The notes: generated by a model not told the origin, from the sequence alone. Positions 21,301-36,300 are shown, counted from the first letter of the stretch. The stretch is 64,000 nucleotides of DNA from Carya illinoinensis (GCF_018687715.1 NC_056765.1:28552254-28616253); one strand, 5' to 3'. Translations and numbers: made by a program.

Positions 21301-24300
21301 GTGGACTTGCTAACCACCCAGTAATACGAACATTTTTCTCCTCCTATTGTAAGTTCAGAAAGAGGAGATATAGATATTGGTGTATAAATTAGATTTAGTC
21401 AGGAAAAGACGCACACACATGGAAAAACTGAAAATTTTATACACATGTATAAATTAGATCTATTTTCTGTTGAAGGTTCAGTGTGCATGAGGTATATAAT
21501 ATATTTATGTAGATGCCTTGTAATTATTTTATTTAGCGGTGGCCTGTCATTTGACATTCTTACCATTCTGTTGTAATTATTGATATCCAATCAATTAACA
21601 AGCATACATATATGAGAGGTCATTCCTGTGACTGCTTTTTATTCTCTTATCGTGCTATTATTTATTTATCTATAATTTAGCATAAAATTGGCATAGCCTC
21701 TTGCTATAATGCATTAAGGCCTCACCTTCATGAAATAGTGGGTTGAAGTAGCCAAGGATATTAGAGTGGACTTGCTAACCACCCAGTAATACGAACATTT
21801 TTCTCCTCCTATTGTAAGTTCAGAAAGAGGAGATATAGATATTGGTGTATAAATTAGATTTAGTCAGGAAAAGACGCACACACATGGAAAAACTGAAAAA
21901 TTAATCACTACAAAAGAAAGGTGGCAGGCGAGATCGAGATCCTCAACAGTGGACGCTTAGATAGATGCTGCTTTTATTCATCAAAAAAGATAGATGCTGT
22001 AACTCTCACTAGTTCTTAGTTGTAACCTGGCAGGATCTTTGTATACCTCTAGTGTACTCAGGCTATGCCTTTTTCATTAATAAAATTTACTTTTACCTAT
22101 CAAAAAAAAAAAAAAAAAAGATAGATGCTGCTTTCTTTTTGATTGCCCATGTGAGTCTTTTTTTTTTGATAAGTAAAAGATTTTATTGATCCACATAAAT
22201 AGGCAAAGCCCGAGTACACAGGGGGTATACAAAAGAGAGAGCCTAGTTACAAACTAAGTGCTACGAATAGTAGCATAAAAGTCGTGAAGACTTGTTCCGT
22301 TCAATACAATAGAGGACGCCCAAAGTAATAGGGTGTGAAAGAAAAAAGCCTTGAGACCGTCGAGGAAGCGTTCCTTGTTCTCAAAGCAGCGTCTATTCCT
22401 TTCAATCCATGTGCACCACATTAAGCATAAAGGTACCATCTTCCAAATAGCAGCTATCTGACGATTGCCCCTTATCCCTTGCCAACAAGACAATAGTTCA
22501 ATCACCCTCCTAGGCATAACCCATGCAATACCTAGCCTGGTTAGGATGTCATCCCACAAGGTCTTAACTACTTCGCAGTGAAGGAGGAGGTGGTCCACAG
22601 ATTCACTATCGTGTTTGCACATGAAGCACCAATCCAATAAGTAGAGTCCACGTTTTCTTAACTTGTCTATAGTCAGAATCTTACCATGAGAAGCCACCCA
22701 TCCGAAGAAAGCTACCTTAAGGGGAACATTGCACCTCCAGATGCTCTTCCATGGGAAGACGTTGCAGGGGCGATTTGTCAAGGCCTTGTAGTAAGAACGG
22801 ACGGAGAATTTCCTATTTCCGGTGCCTATCCAAAGTAAGTTGTCCTCCCCTCCAGCCCTTAGCTTCATTTCATGTAATGCGCTGTAAAAATCAGTGATGA
22901 CTCCCACCTCCCAATCCTGGGCAGCTCTAGAGAATCTCACAGACCATTGGATAGGGTCAACAGTACTACACATATTATCGGCTACTGAGGAACCCTGATC
23001 AGAAGCGATCCTGAAAAGAGAGGGGAAAGCATTTTTCAGGGCAACATCCCCACACCAAATGTCATGCCAAAAACGGATGCACGTGCCTCTCCCCACCGCA
23101 TATTTGCAGTTACCGAGAAAGTTATTCCATCCATTCCGAATAAATTTCCAGACTTCCACGCCATATGTCCCTCTTGCTTCTTTTGTACACCAACCTCCCC
23201 AAATGCTTCCATATTTGGCATCTAAGGTATGTCTCCAAAGGGCATCTCCCTCAAGGTGATACCGCCATAACCATTTCCCCAGGAGTGCCCTGTTGAAGGT
23301 GCGCAAATTTCTTAAGCCCAAATTTCTAAGATTTCTTAAGCCCATGTGAGTCTTAAAGTCTCTCAAGATTTAACATAAATTTTATTAGCAGATCATCTTC
23401 AAGAATTTTATAATATTTGTGCATACATACTTTTGAGCCTGTCATCTTTGTGGTAAATATTGCAATATTGAGTTTTCTTCCAACTAGGTTGCACCCCAAT
23501 ATGCATGGCATGTCATATAGATATTCTATCTTTTATTGTGCAGTTCCTTTAGTTCGCACTTGGGGTGCAAGTTATCAGAAGAAGAAGTTGAAAATCTGTC
23601 CAAAAAGAAATGGAAATATAAGTGGGAGGAGCCTGCTGATGGGATGTCAAATTGCAAGTGGATTGGAACTGGAGACTGTTTCTTAAAGGTATGCCTTACT
23701 TAATTACACCCTTTGGAGTTTGCTTTTCTTTTACATGTCAAAAAATGAAAATAAATTACTTCCTTAAAATTGTTATTTTTAGCTCCCGGATTGAGTATAG
23801 GAGGGTAGTGGATTAGGTCTTTCATTGCCCAAGAAGGAGAAGTTCTTGCGGTTTGTAATGATTCTAAGATTTTTAACTATTAGTAGTCATTTTATAGTAT
23901 AAGCCTAGATGCACTTGTAAAAAAGAGTATTAAGTCTATATGCGGTTTAGGCTTTTCTTGGGTCATTACATTATTCAACCACCTAATATACTAGATCTAT
24001 CACAATTCATAGTTTATTGCAATTATGGGTCATTACATTTACATTATTCAACCACCTAATATACTAAATCCTTTATGATTCATAGTTTATTGCAATTATG
24101 GGTCATTGAGTGGAACTGTGGTGGATTTATAGGAGCTATTAAGGATTAGAATCTTAGATTTTGAATGTTGAAATTTTGATTGTTTAAGCCATAAGTTTCA
24201 TTTCTGATCATGTCACTGCATTATTACAATTGTTTTTATCCCTTTTTCAGCTTTCTGTTGCCATCACATATAATCTGATGTTTCTATTGCAGGATGTTGA

Positions 24301-27300
24301 TAAAAGTTCTGGTTATGGTCTCGAGCAGAGGTTGTATGAGCACTGGTTGGATGTCTCTAAGACATCTGGAAGGAATGATTTTTATTCATCTAAAGAGAGA
24401 TTATTCTTTTCCCTTTGTAAGTGAGCCTTATCTTATTATTCTTGATCAATGTCTGTTCAGTTGCACCAAGTTTCATACTCGTGGAAATGATTTGTTTTAT
24501 ATCTGTGCAACTGGTTTCCTGCTTCATGCCCATTGCTTCAACGATCAGGGATTGTGGGAAGTGGCCAATAACCACCTATTTAATCCATTTGATGGTAATC
24601 AAACAATTACTAGGGGCAACGTCCCATAGGTGGAAAACTGATGATTTACCTGATCCGGGTGATGGGAACGCATTACACGGTCCGGGGTTTAACTTGGTAT
24701 AAGACATGTTGAGTTTTCACACTATCCAGGATTCCTTGTCATAGAAAAAATGTGGTCATGGCTAATGATTTTGACTAGCTCATTATGGTTTCTGAAATTG
24801 AGATGTTCTTTTGACTGTATTAATGAAGTCTGAAATAAGCAATTTTCAGCTCCCATGGGGAAAATATAAATGTCGATGGTTTAGCCTTTGTAAAGTTCAC
24901 CATTTCTTTTGGTAAAGAAGCTATGATGTGTGCCATCTCTGATGGGCTTAAGCAATGTCAGGACCATCAAGTTAAATCTTAGAATATCGTGGACAGAATT
25001 ATGTTCAACATCACCGGTTTGAAAACTTTTTATCATACCATGTAAGTTGTTCTTAATTTGTGGAATAGCCTTATCAAACATTATGTTACACCTCTATATT
25101 TTTAGCACCTTGGCATCTAAAGGAATTGAAAAATGTGAACTACTTAGCAAAAAGTGCAAAAATAGTTTATGTTGTTGCCTTGTAGAATCAATGGTTGGCA
25201 TAGCCAGAAACTTCTTGTGGACTCATGGGTTTGATGTAGCTAGAACAAGGTTTTTCACTTTCACACTTTTGAGTCCATTGTCGAGTCTCAAGAAAAAAAA
25301 AAAAAAAAAAGGTAGTATTGTAGTATCTATCCAAATCATAAATTGGGACTTTTACCTAATGCTTCCTCAAATGTGAGGTGTGCAATTACTGCATGTACTT
25401 GGGCTTTGCCTATTATTATGAATAAAATTTCTTGATTACTGATAAAAAAAAAATGTAAGGTGTGCAATTGGGAGTTTCGCATGTTTCTCAATGGTGCTTG
25501 CTTCATGTTTATGCAAGCATAGTGGTATACCATGGTTTATATTGATGGTGAGAATTTGATTTTTCATGTTGATTTTAAGTAGCCGGGCCAATTTGATGTA
25601 TAGAAACCTACGGGACTGACTGACGCTGTCACGGACTGGCTGCCGGAGTCTGGAACCAGCAGAAACCGGCAGAGAAGCGATCGGACGGCGGTATAAATTT
25701 AGTGAAACCGACATTAGCCGGTTCAATCCTGGTCTGAACCAACCCCCAAACCGCGAAACCAGCCGATAATAAATATATCTTATATAAAATGATGCCATTT
25801 CATTTTTACTTATCAAAAAAAAAAATGATGCCATTTCACTTAAGTGAGTGAAATGGCATCGTTTTACACCGTCTGTTTAAAAATAAAATAAAATGAAATG
25901 ACACCATGTTGTTTAGGGCTAGGGTTTAATAACCCCTCCCCTCCCTCTTCTTCATCCCGATCCTCTTTCTTACTTCTCTCTCCTCTCTTCACTCAGCGCT
26001 CAGCCTGACCCTCATCTCTCTGAGATCTCTCATCCTCGACCTGTCCCTCATCTCTTTGAGCTCTCTCATCTCTCCTCTTTGAAACGTTTCTCCGATCTCT
26101 CTCTCGTTCACGGTTTATCTCTCTTGTTTTCCTCTCATCTCTCTTGTTCACCTCTCCTTCTGAGGTTTTGTTGTGAATTTTGAGTTGATTTGTTTTTAAT
26201 TTGTGAATTTGGGGATGGCATGGCTCTTCGAGAGTTCCTTGTCTCTATTGTGCCTACTTAGATTAGGCATCTTGCCTCTTGTAATACTGTCTTTTGCCAT
26301 CCGTTCTTGATCAATAAAACTTGTATATTCATCAAAAAAAATTTGTGAATTTGGGGATGGGTTAGCAACTAACGTACCGACCGTCAAACCGATTGGTACC
26401 GACACTACCCTCTTAAAAAAAATATCAGTGGGGTTTCGGTTATGGACCAAAACATCATTGATAGGATTGGTTTTCAGCCCTAGTTGTATTCTCTCTCTTT
26501 TTCCCATATATTCTTATCACTGTTATTTTTTCTATCAAATCTGTTATGGAAGGTTTGATTAATTTTGATACACATAATCATGTGGTTTCCCTGACAGTTA
26601 TCCTTTTGTTCCCCTTTATTAACTTTATGAACTTGCAATCCAGGAGGACTGACAACGGATACTGCTATGTGGGAATTTAAATGAATTTGCTGCTTTTTTT
26701 CCAGGCAATGGTTATCGGGATATATTGCATTGTAACAAGAAACCCTTTTATCTCAAAGGCCCGGAAGAAGACTCGAGTATCATGGAGGCTTATATTATGC
26801 ATTCTGTATGTTCATGCAACCGCCCATTATTGGATTTTTACTTTTTTTTTTTTTTTTTTTAACAGGACTTAATTCTTTCTATTAGATATTTGGTGTTTGT
26901 TGTTCTCATTGGATGATTAAATGAAGAGTATATTATGCAGCTTAATCATTTATTCAGAACTAGAGATCTCGTGACAAAGAATGATTCAAAACTGGCAAAG
27001 GATCTATGCAGTGCTTACAATGAAAATCTTGGTGGTGATAGTTTCCGTGATCATGGCTTTACTCGTCCTAAGGTAGCACTAGTTGTTTTCTTGTGATTTT
27101 GTGTTATTTATGGGGACCAGACCTGGACTAAAATTTTCTTTCTTCTATCCTTTTTCTCTTTTGGTTTTTGGCTGCGACAATAGATATTACATAAAAGCTT
27201 CATGCCTGGTATGGTAATTATCAGAGGTTTCTCCATATATTTTCCGACATGTTTATGATGGACACCATTGTGCTTAGGTATCTCTCTTGAATATTAGGAT

Positions 27301-30300
27301 ATTAGCTTTTTCTAGCTAAATACATATATAGTTGTAAATAAACGATGGAACAATATTTTACTTATAAAAAATGATAGAACAGTTTGTGGCATGCCAAGTG
27401 TAGAAATTCATTGCTTATGTGATTTAAAATTTTTAGAAGCTACTGATAATTTCACAACTTAAACTGAATATTAACTTACGTACAGCCTTTGGGTTGAGGG
27501 TTTGAACTTATTAAGTTTGCTTCTCGTGGCATGTGGAATGTATGGAAAATGGTGGTCCCGTTGAGAATATCAGTTTGTCTACATGACTGATATCAGTCTA
27601 TCTTTAATTTTCTATATTAGAAATTGGATCAATTTATTTCTAAAAGCAGCTGCAGGCTTGTTTATAATTATATGCTGCACTGTGACTATTACACATGCTG
27701 ATGGCTTGTATATGGGTTCTCTTTCCTTGACTTTTGGAATTTTTTAAAATTTGATACTATGCTGCTGTAAAATACGATTGAAACTGTTTTAATATGATGG
27801 TCTCAGTGAAGCTTCTTCATTTGTAACTAGTCTCCTTTAGATGTGCTTGAAGTATTTTCTGCCCTCCTTTATGATTTTTTTACATATCATTCTATGTAGT
27901 ATTTTCAGTGTGGTTGCTTAGTAAACGAGATTTGTTTTTTATTATGTGCTGCAGGTTTTGATCCTATTGCCACTTAAACACATCGCACTTCGTGTTGTTC
28001 AGAGGCTAATTAAACTAACCCCTCTAGCTCGCAAGGTATTCCATCATCTCTGATTTGTTTTATCCTCTCACTAGCTTGATCTGAATTAATGTTTTGTAAC
28101 ATAAGGTGGGTCATTCACATTTTATTAGCCAATGCGTACTCTTTCCAAATAATTTTTGATGAAAAATCAAACTGGTGTTTACTCTATATGTGACTCAAAT
28201 GCCTTAAAATTGAAAAGCACTAGATGGTTTTTTTGATCGAGCATTCATTATCGATGCCGGCACCGCACATAAAAAGCACTAGATGGTTAAAATTTAATGG
28301 CTCTCTCTCTCTCTCTAATTCTTGAATATCTTTTAGAAATTTTTGTTTGTAGTAGGTTCCTTTTTTTCGATGTGGAAATTTGTTGAAGTGGTTCCTTAAC
28401 TATACCAGACTTGCAATATTTCACTCAAAGAATACATTTAGGTTTTGTTTCTTTATAATAAGACTCCTTGGCATTCTTGTTTTCATTTTCATGCTTTAGT
28501 TTTCTTTAGATTAGAGTTTGTGCAAGATTTTACAATGACAATATTCCTGGGAGTTAAATAGAACTAAAGGGTGGCAAAACAACATGGTAAAATGTACATG
28601 CAGGTTAGGATCGTATAGTGAGTTGAACTATATATCAAAGAAAATAGTATTTATACAATTGTACTTCACATTACTTCCTGCAAACTCAAATTTATCGAAC
28701 TATTTATCGAAGAAAATAGTACTAAATAGTAATTTATGTTTTTCTTATGTTTCTTGTTTGATGAGTAAAAGATGGGTAATGATACAAGCCTAGCATGTGT
28801 AAGTACCATGCAAGCCCTCTGAAAAAAAAAAGGACCCACCATAAAAAGTGGGTTTTTTTAGGTAGGTCCCACTTTTTTTCAAGAGACTAGTATGGGGCCT
28901 GCACACCCTTGGCTTGTATAGATAAGTTTTTGTAAAAAGAAATGATATTTGCAGTCGTGGTTGTGCAAGCACTGCGCAGTCTCTTTGAAAAAAGTGAATT
29001 AATACAGGACCCACATGAAAAAAAAACTAACTTTTTAATCGTAGACCCCACTCTTTTCAAAGCGATTGCACGACGTTTGCACATTTCACGACTATACGTA
29101 GCATTACTCTCTTGTAAAATATCAGTCCAGTTATAGAAGTTTGCTTTTTAATCTGTTGATACTATTGTACCGGTGTTCTCAGGCTAATGTGGAGCACATT
29201 GATCGTTTCCTTAAAGAATTTGGAACCCAGGAGGACGAAGATGATGAAGACAAGGACGAGCTATCGCATCACACCCTGGGAAATTTAAAAGCTCAGAAGT
29301 CTTCAAAACCTTCTGACTTTCAAGCACTTTTTAGCGGCAAAAGGGATGATGAAGATCAGTTTATGGTTGGAATTAAGTTTAAGAGGTAAGATTTTTTTAA
29401 TATATAGTAATGCCACTACAAATCCATAGAATTCACTTTCTTAGCTATGGTGGCCTAGTTATTACTTCATCAATTTTTGTTACAAATAGTGAAAAGAATT
29501 AAGTTTGGATGTGAGGCTAAAAGAAAAATCTAGGCACCAAAAGTTATGCAATTGCAAAATTGGTTTTGACCTACTAGCCATAATCTGCTTTTGGTGGTGA
29601 AAGTGGTCTCAATGGAGTTTTATGAATGTGAATTATCAGGTACTTTGAGGTTTTCCCTAGATTTTATGGACTGGCATGCATCTATTTGTCTTCTTGGTGC
29701 AAGTGCCTTATGATATGAACCCACGGACTTGGAATCCCTTGAACCACAATCAATTTGAAAACTCACCTAAGAAATCCAAAATCAAGTCAATGGATGGAAG
29801 AATCTAGACCCATTGAGGAACTCATTTCAATAACCTAGATTATATTAAAATTTAAACCCGTTGAAGAATCTGTCTCAAGAACTCGGATTATAAAGGAGGA
29901 ATGTTACAAAGGTTGTGATTTACCTTTGATAAATTCAAAAGTTCAATTAATAACAAAAGGAGATAACTCAACTCACAATGAATAAAATCCATCAATTTCA
30001 TAAACTATTTAAAATGAGGCAACAAAAAGTATTTAAACTAAAATCTCAGAAAACCTTAGGTAAAATAAAACTCCATCTTCCAAAAATGCCCGAGTGAATA
30101 GTGCCCGCGGCTACAGTGCTATGTTACAGTAACCCGGCTACAGTAACCATCTTGAAACCCTAGTTCAACAAAATAATAACTTTCTCAACATGCTCTTAAG
30201 TTTTTCTCATAATAAATCTAATTATTCTAAACTAATAAAATAAGTCCTTTAAATGAATTAGACAAGTTGAAAGCCTTGAAGTGCCCAAAGCCTTTAAGTC

Positions 30301-33300
30301 ATGTCGTTATCCTCTTTCAGAGCTTGTGTCAAATGAATCAAAATTGGTTCTTTATCTTTCAAACCCATCTTGTATCTTGGGCTCTTGCTAGACACGTCCC
30401 AAGTAGATTGCACCAATCATTGCATTGCTTTCTTCCTTTCTTAGCTCTCGATCTTGTGATTGCCCCATCTGGAACTTGTAAATGATCTTTAAGCCTCGGT
30501 CTACCTTGGGGCCTATAATTAATGATGGTCACCAAGGTGGAGTAAGTCTTTAAGATCTTTTGCAAGTTCCAGATGGGGCAATTATAAGATCAAGAGTTAG
30601 GAAAATTAAGGAAGCTATGTAAGGATTGGTGAAATCCACTTGGGGCAAGTCTAACAAGAGCCCAATAATCAAGATGGGTTTGAGAGAAGGAGATCCAGTT
30701 CTCATCCACGTGATACAAGTAATGAAAGAGTGCAACATAAATTATGACATATTATTATGTTTATGTGATTGAAGGCCTTGGACTTGTTTATCTCATTAAA
30801 ATGGCTTATTTGATTAGTTATAGGAATTAGTTTAGAATAATTGGGTTTGAGGATGCTTAGCCCACATATGTCTTACTTTGTTGAATTAGGGTTTCAAAAG
30901 TAAAGTTACTGTAGCGGTACTGTGGCCATGGCACTATTCATTAAGGGGTATTTTTGGAAGATGGAGGTTTATTTTAGCCTATAGTTTTAATTAGGTTTTA
31001 GTTTAAATACTCCTTGTTGCCTCATTTTAAGCAACATATGGAAGTTTATGAAAATTGATGAATTTTATTCATTGTAAGTTGAGTTTATCTTCTCTTATCT
31101 TAATTGAAAGTTTGAACTTATCAAAGGTAAATCACAACCTTTGTGACGTTCCTCATTTGTAATCTGGGTTCTTGAGACAGGTTCTTCAACAGGTCTAGAT
31201 TTTCATATAATCTAGGTTCTTGAAACGAGTTCCTCAGCAGGTCTAGATTCTTTCATCCATTGACTTAGTTTTGGCTTTCTTGGTTGAGTTTTTATATACC
31301 TTGTAGATTTGGCTTGAAGTGAGCACATAATATGTGCAGCTGCCGCCATAAAATGGCAACAAGGTATGTTGCAGTGCCTAGAACCTAGAATGCCTGGAAA
31401 TCAAGTGAAAACACAGAACAATGAGAACAATAAACTTATCGAGAACTTTTATTTTTTTAATTTAATGTGCATAAACGGTATTTTAGGTATATATTCTTAG
31501 AACATGCTATGTACTTATGTATTTTTACACTAGTATGGAGACTGTGGAGGCACTCCACCACTCTTGAGATATTTTAAAGATATATGGTTTTGTATAGCCA
31601 AAGTCTTGAACTCCCACATGCACTTTTTAAATCAGTCAGCTAGGCTTTGACATGAAAGATTATTCTTTTTCGTTTTCCAAAATTGTGAAAGCCATTGTTA
31701 TGTTTTTTCTGCAAGTGGCTTTGACCGGAGCTGCCTGCAGCAAAAGGCACTCTCTTGGATTTTTGGCAGATTTTTTATCTGTTAGGTCAGCTCCTGGAGA
31801 ATTATTGGCTTATGACACCAGAGATTACTTCCTCATAAGAGTACATATTTGAGGGTGTGGTCATGGGTTTAACACTGATTGAGTGGTTTTAAATGTTCTT
31901 GTTGAGTTGGTTAATGGATGAGCTTAGAAACGTATTTTTCAATATTTTACTCCATTGGTTGATTGTAATTGATTTTCATGGCATGAACTTTCATGAATTC
32001 CTTGTATTGCTAAACCAGCATGCTTAGGTGTTGCTCTTGTATATGTCCCATATACTTGAGGCCCTTGCCCACTCTTTTGATAGATAGTATTTTGTTTACC
32101 AATAATTAAAAAAAAAAAAGTTTCCCAACCTTTCGTTTCCTTTTGATTATTTTCTAGGAGGAGGATAAAGTTATACAGCGATTTCTATTCCTCAGACATC
32201 ATTGTTGCTTCTCCAGTTCGTTTAGTCGGGGTGAGCTATTCTCTTTATTTGTTTCTTATCATTATCCAGGAGATTGGTTTAGCTTTTACTCACATGGTCA
32301 CATCTTCTGTGCATTTTTTTTTCACCATGCTATGGATTATTATGCACAATAGACCAAGATCTTTTCTAGTATGCATGTTTATATCATTAATTTTGTCTTG
32401 ATTGTTCTGTCTTAGTTATTTTCTGTTTTAGCTAGTAAGTAGGTGTTCTCATTTGTATACATCCTGTGTACTTGGGCTATGCCTATTTACTTGGAATAAA
32501 TTTCACTTATTAATTATTAAAAAAAAAAAAAAAAGGTTGTCTTGATTGACAAGATATTGTAATTCTTGAAAAGTAGGTTCATGCAAATGCTGTAGGCTGC
32601 CTGAGATACTGTCTTATAAGAATTACTTGAAACCTTTGTGGTTGTGAATTCATCCAGTGGTGCTATGACCGATTGTTACAAGAAGATTTAAAATAATATG
32701 TGCTTGACAAGCTAGGATACGTAGGCACTCCACTTAAGTTGCCCCATGCTGCTGACACCGCTTGGGGTAATTTACATGGCAGTTAGGCACCGTCCCAACT
32801 GGTTGAAAATTTTTGGAGATGACATGTGGAAGCTGAGTATCAGCCACATTTGACATCCATACACAAGTCCATTTGACTAAAACAAGAAACTAAGGAATAA
32901 TACAGTTAAGAATCTAACAAGCATGAAGACTAAATTTCAATTTTTATTGATTTAGACATAATCAAAATATAAGAGCCAGTAAAAATGTTTGGCATGCCAG
33001 GAACAAATATGGGGGTTACTAAATTGAATGCTTTGAATTCAATTAGCAAAGGGCATGAAGAGACATAGACATAGTTCTGGCTCTGTTAAAGGCTCTGCCA
33101 CTCACATAGGGAAACCCTCTTATCTGGTGTAAATCAAGTAAACCCTATGTTCTCCATGAAACTTCTTGCTGCTATTTGGAATTTCAGATAGATAGTTGGG
33201 GGTTATTATGGTAGAATGAAGTTCTGTGATATCTTTAATTTGGTGAGCTCCCTTCGAATGTTGGCATTCCAATTTGACCCTTTCATTACATTTGTGCATT

Positions 33301-36300
33301 ATGGGACATTTGGGAATTTTTAAGTCATTTTTATGCCTTTTCTCAGTGCCTCTTTTTTGTGCAAGGCTGTCTGCATGCAGGAAATAGGTTTTAAGTCAAA
33401 TTATTTTAGTGTCTCATTTATGAAGAGGATGAATAGGGGCTGTTGATCCCCTTAAATGTCCTTATGGTTTTTTTCTTTGAACTTGGAGTATGGGCTCGAG
33501 GTTCAATGGTTTTTTGAATGGGTAAATGAAGCTAGTTTGACCATTAAGTTTTCTTACTCTCTGTACCTATCAATTTTGCATTTGTCTGCCTAGGCTCTAT
33601 CTTAAAACATACTCTTTTGACCAGCGTCTCAGTGGAAGGGTAACAATAAATATGTTCATAACTATCTTGCGTGCATCAATCTGGGAGAATTCAGGAATCA
33701 TTTGTTTTTTAACTGTTAATTTTTTTCTCTGTTTCATTTCCTTTTCAACATGCATTATAGTCAGGTTCAGATTAAGCCATAATTGTCTGTTGCTACTTGC
33801 TATGTTCAACCATGTGGAATGGGAGAAATTCAATGATTGAAAATTAATGCCATATTACGTATAAAAAATTAGAACAACCCCTAGGGGTTGGCTCAAGTGG
33901 TAACAGCCGTGGTCCTGGTGGTATGCTCCCTCCGGACCTAAGGTTCGAATCCTCTTAGATGCAAACAATTTCTAGGGGCCATCAAACTGTGGGAATTTCC
34001 CCTTGAATTACCTAAGGTGCACATGCAGGGAACTCCTTGTCGAGAGCCTGTGCACCCCTGGAACTAGTTGGGACACGCGGTGCCAATAGAAAAGAAATTA
34101 GAAGTCCAATTTTTAGTAGCAAGATACATTAGATGTAATGTAAACAGTTCAAACTCTGAGTTGCTTTTTCAACCTGTATAATTTTAAATTTGCTTGTGTA
34201 ATGTACAGGGAGATTGTTTTCTTGTTCTTGTTATCCTTTCAAGTTTTTATGCATGGTTACTCTGTCTAATTTGGCTAAAAATGCGAGTAACACCCGACTT
34301 TAAATGTTTGCAGAAAATATCGGAGGCTCAAAAATACAAGGAAAAAGATGTTGATTATCTTTCTTCTATAGAGGTGATTTATCCTATTTGTAATTTTTCA
34401 GGAGTATGAATTTATACTTGTTTAAAAAAAATATGCTTATAGTTTCCTATATTGTTGATATATATAATTTTGCCATGTGTAGGTTCTAATCATTGATCAT
34501 GCGGATGTCATTGCAATGCAAGTATGTGTTGCAGCATTTAACTACTTGAAATATATGTTTTGCAGCTTGTGTAGATCATGATGTCAGTTTTTGTTTCTTT
34601 TATTTTTTTCCTCGTTCCTTTTTCAATGAAAAATATCCAGAATTGGTCACATGTGAATACAGTTGTTGAACAATTGAACCACATACCATCTAGGCGGCAT
34701 GGAACTGATATTACACGTATTAGACCATGGTATGTTCTCATAATACTTACCAGGTTGAGATGAACTTTTTGTTTTAACTTATTTTGTATTGTTCTGTTTT
34801 TTGGGGGCGGGGGGAGGGGTGCGGGGTAGGCTGAGGAAACCGTTAGTCATAAGTAATTAAAAGAAAGGTTTCCTCTCTACGTAATGATTGGTTTAGTTTT
34901 GAAAAAGTTGTATTTTTACAATTTTCATGTAATTTATATTATTTTTTAAAACATATTGCTTTAAGTTATCTTTCATTTTTAGGTATCTGGATCGTTGTGC
35001 AAGGTTTTATAGGCAAACAATTATATTGGGTTATTATTCTAACCCAGGTAATGATGTTTACTGCTCTTATTCTAATGAGGCTTGCGATATAAACATTTCC
35101 ATCTTTTGTGGGTGCATGTGCGCATTTGTGTGTTTTTTAATCTGTATTTATGCTTTCTTGTTACAGATATTAATGGGTTGTTCAATCACCATTGCACTAA
35201 CTACCAAGGAAAGGTGTGTTGATATTCTGTTACATTTTCTTTAGTATGTCTGCATGCAAATGTGTAGCCAACCTTGGCCTGGAGACTGAGCATTTCCTCC
35301 CTTTGGTTATTTAATGAGGGAACAAGAGACAAATGGGATGATTGGACGAATGTTGGGTAAATTTTAATTACCCAAATAAATTTGGTTTTGACAGAACTCT
35401 AAACAATAAGATTTACCAATTTTTTCACCAATGGATTTGCTGCGTTCTTTAAAAAATAAGGAATAGGTTGCTGCCTGTTTTGTTATCTTTACATCTACTC
35501 ACTTGTTAATATAAGTGTTGTTAGGATGCTTGCCTCATTAATCAGAGTTGCTTCTATTATGTGAATGGTATGGTTATTCTTTTCGATCTTGTTTTTGATT
35601 GATGATGATGTGGTCAATTTGGAGAGGGGACCCATTGCACACCTTGTTTGTTTTCAGAGATGAGATGAGATAAGTTGAGATTGAAGTTGAAAGTTGAATA
35701 AAATATTATTAGAATATATTGTTTTAATATTATTTTTGTATTGGGATTTGAAAAGGTTGAATTGTTTATTTTATTTTTGTATTGGGATTTGAAAAAGTTG
35801 AATTGTTTGTTTTATTTTGTATGAGAATTTCAAAAAGTTGTAATGATTAAGATGAGATGAGATGAGATGAGATGAGAGTTTTCTGAAAGTGCTTAGTAAT
35901 TAGCTCTAGCCTTTGATGTATCTTCTTCCATTGTAAGAATAGGGTGGAGGAATTGCTTCAAGGCTTACTGGTTGCATAAATTGGGGTTTCCTTTTATCCA
36001 ATTACTTACCATAAACAAATTCTCAACTTATAAAATATTTTATTTCTTGGTTTAAATGGGGTAAAATAGCATTATAATGAATAACAAATTTATTCTAGTT
36101 TGCTGTTAACGTAAAAGTGTACAGGAATACTGCTGCCTATGCAAGTTACTTTTTTCAAGTAGAAGTGTCTTTCATATAGTTTCTTATCTATTTTAAAGTT
36201 TATGATGCCAAAGTGCTTTGTTATTTTTGCAGGTAAAGTTGGTATGCGAGTATAAGGGTGTTCTTCCAAAAGTGTTACTCCAAGTACGGCAGGTATGTTT

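Noticed and set aside
24421..24422. GTGAGC donor for the 24293 exon
   Set aside because: Leaves phase 2 and breaks the next exon; the consensus GTAAGT at 24417 gives SLCNGYRD in frame.
33882..33960. tRNA gene
   Set aside because: Box A and B are present, but there is no cloverleaf with acceptor stem; the tRNA-like head, body and flanking duplication mark a SINE.
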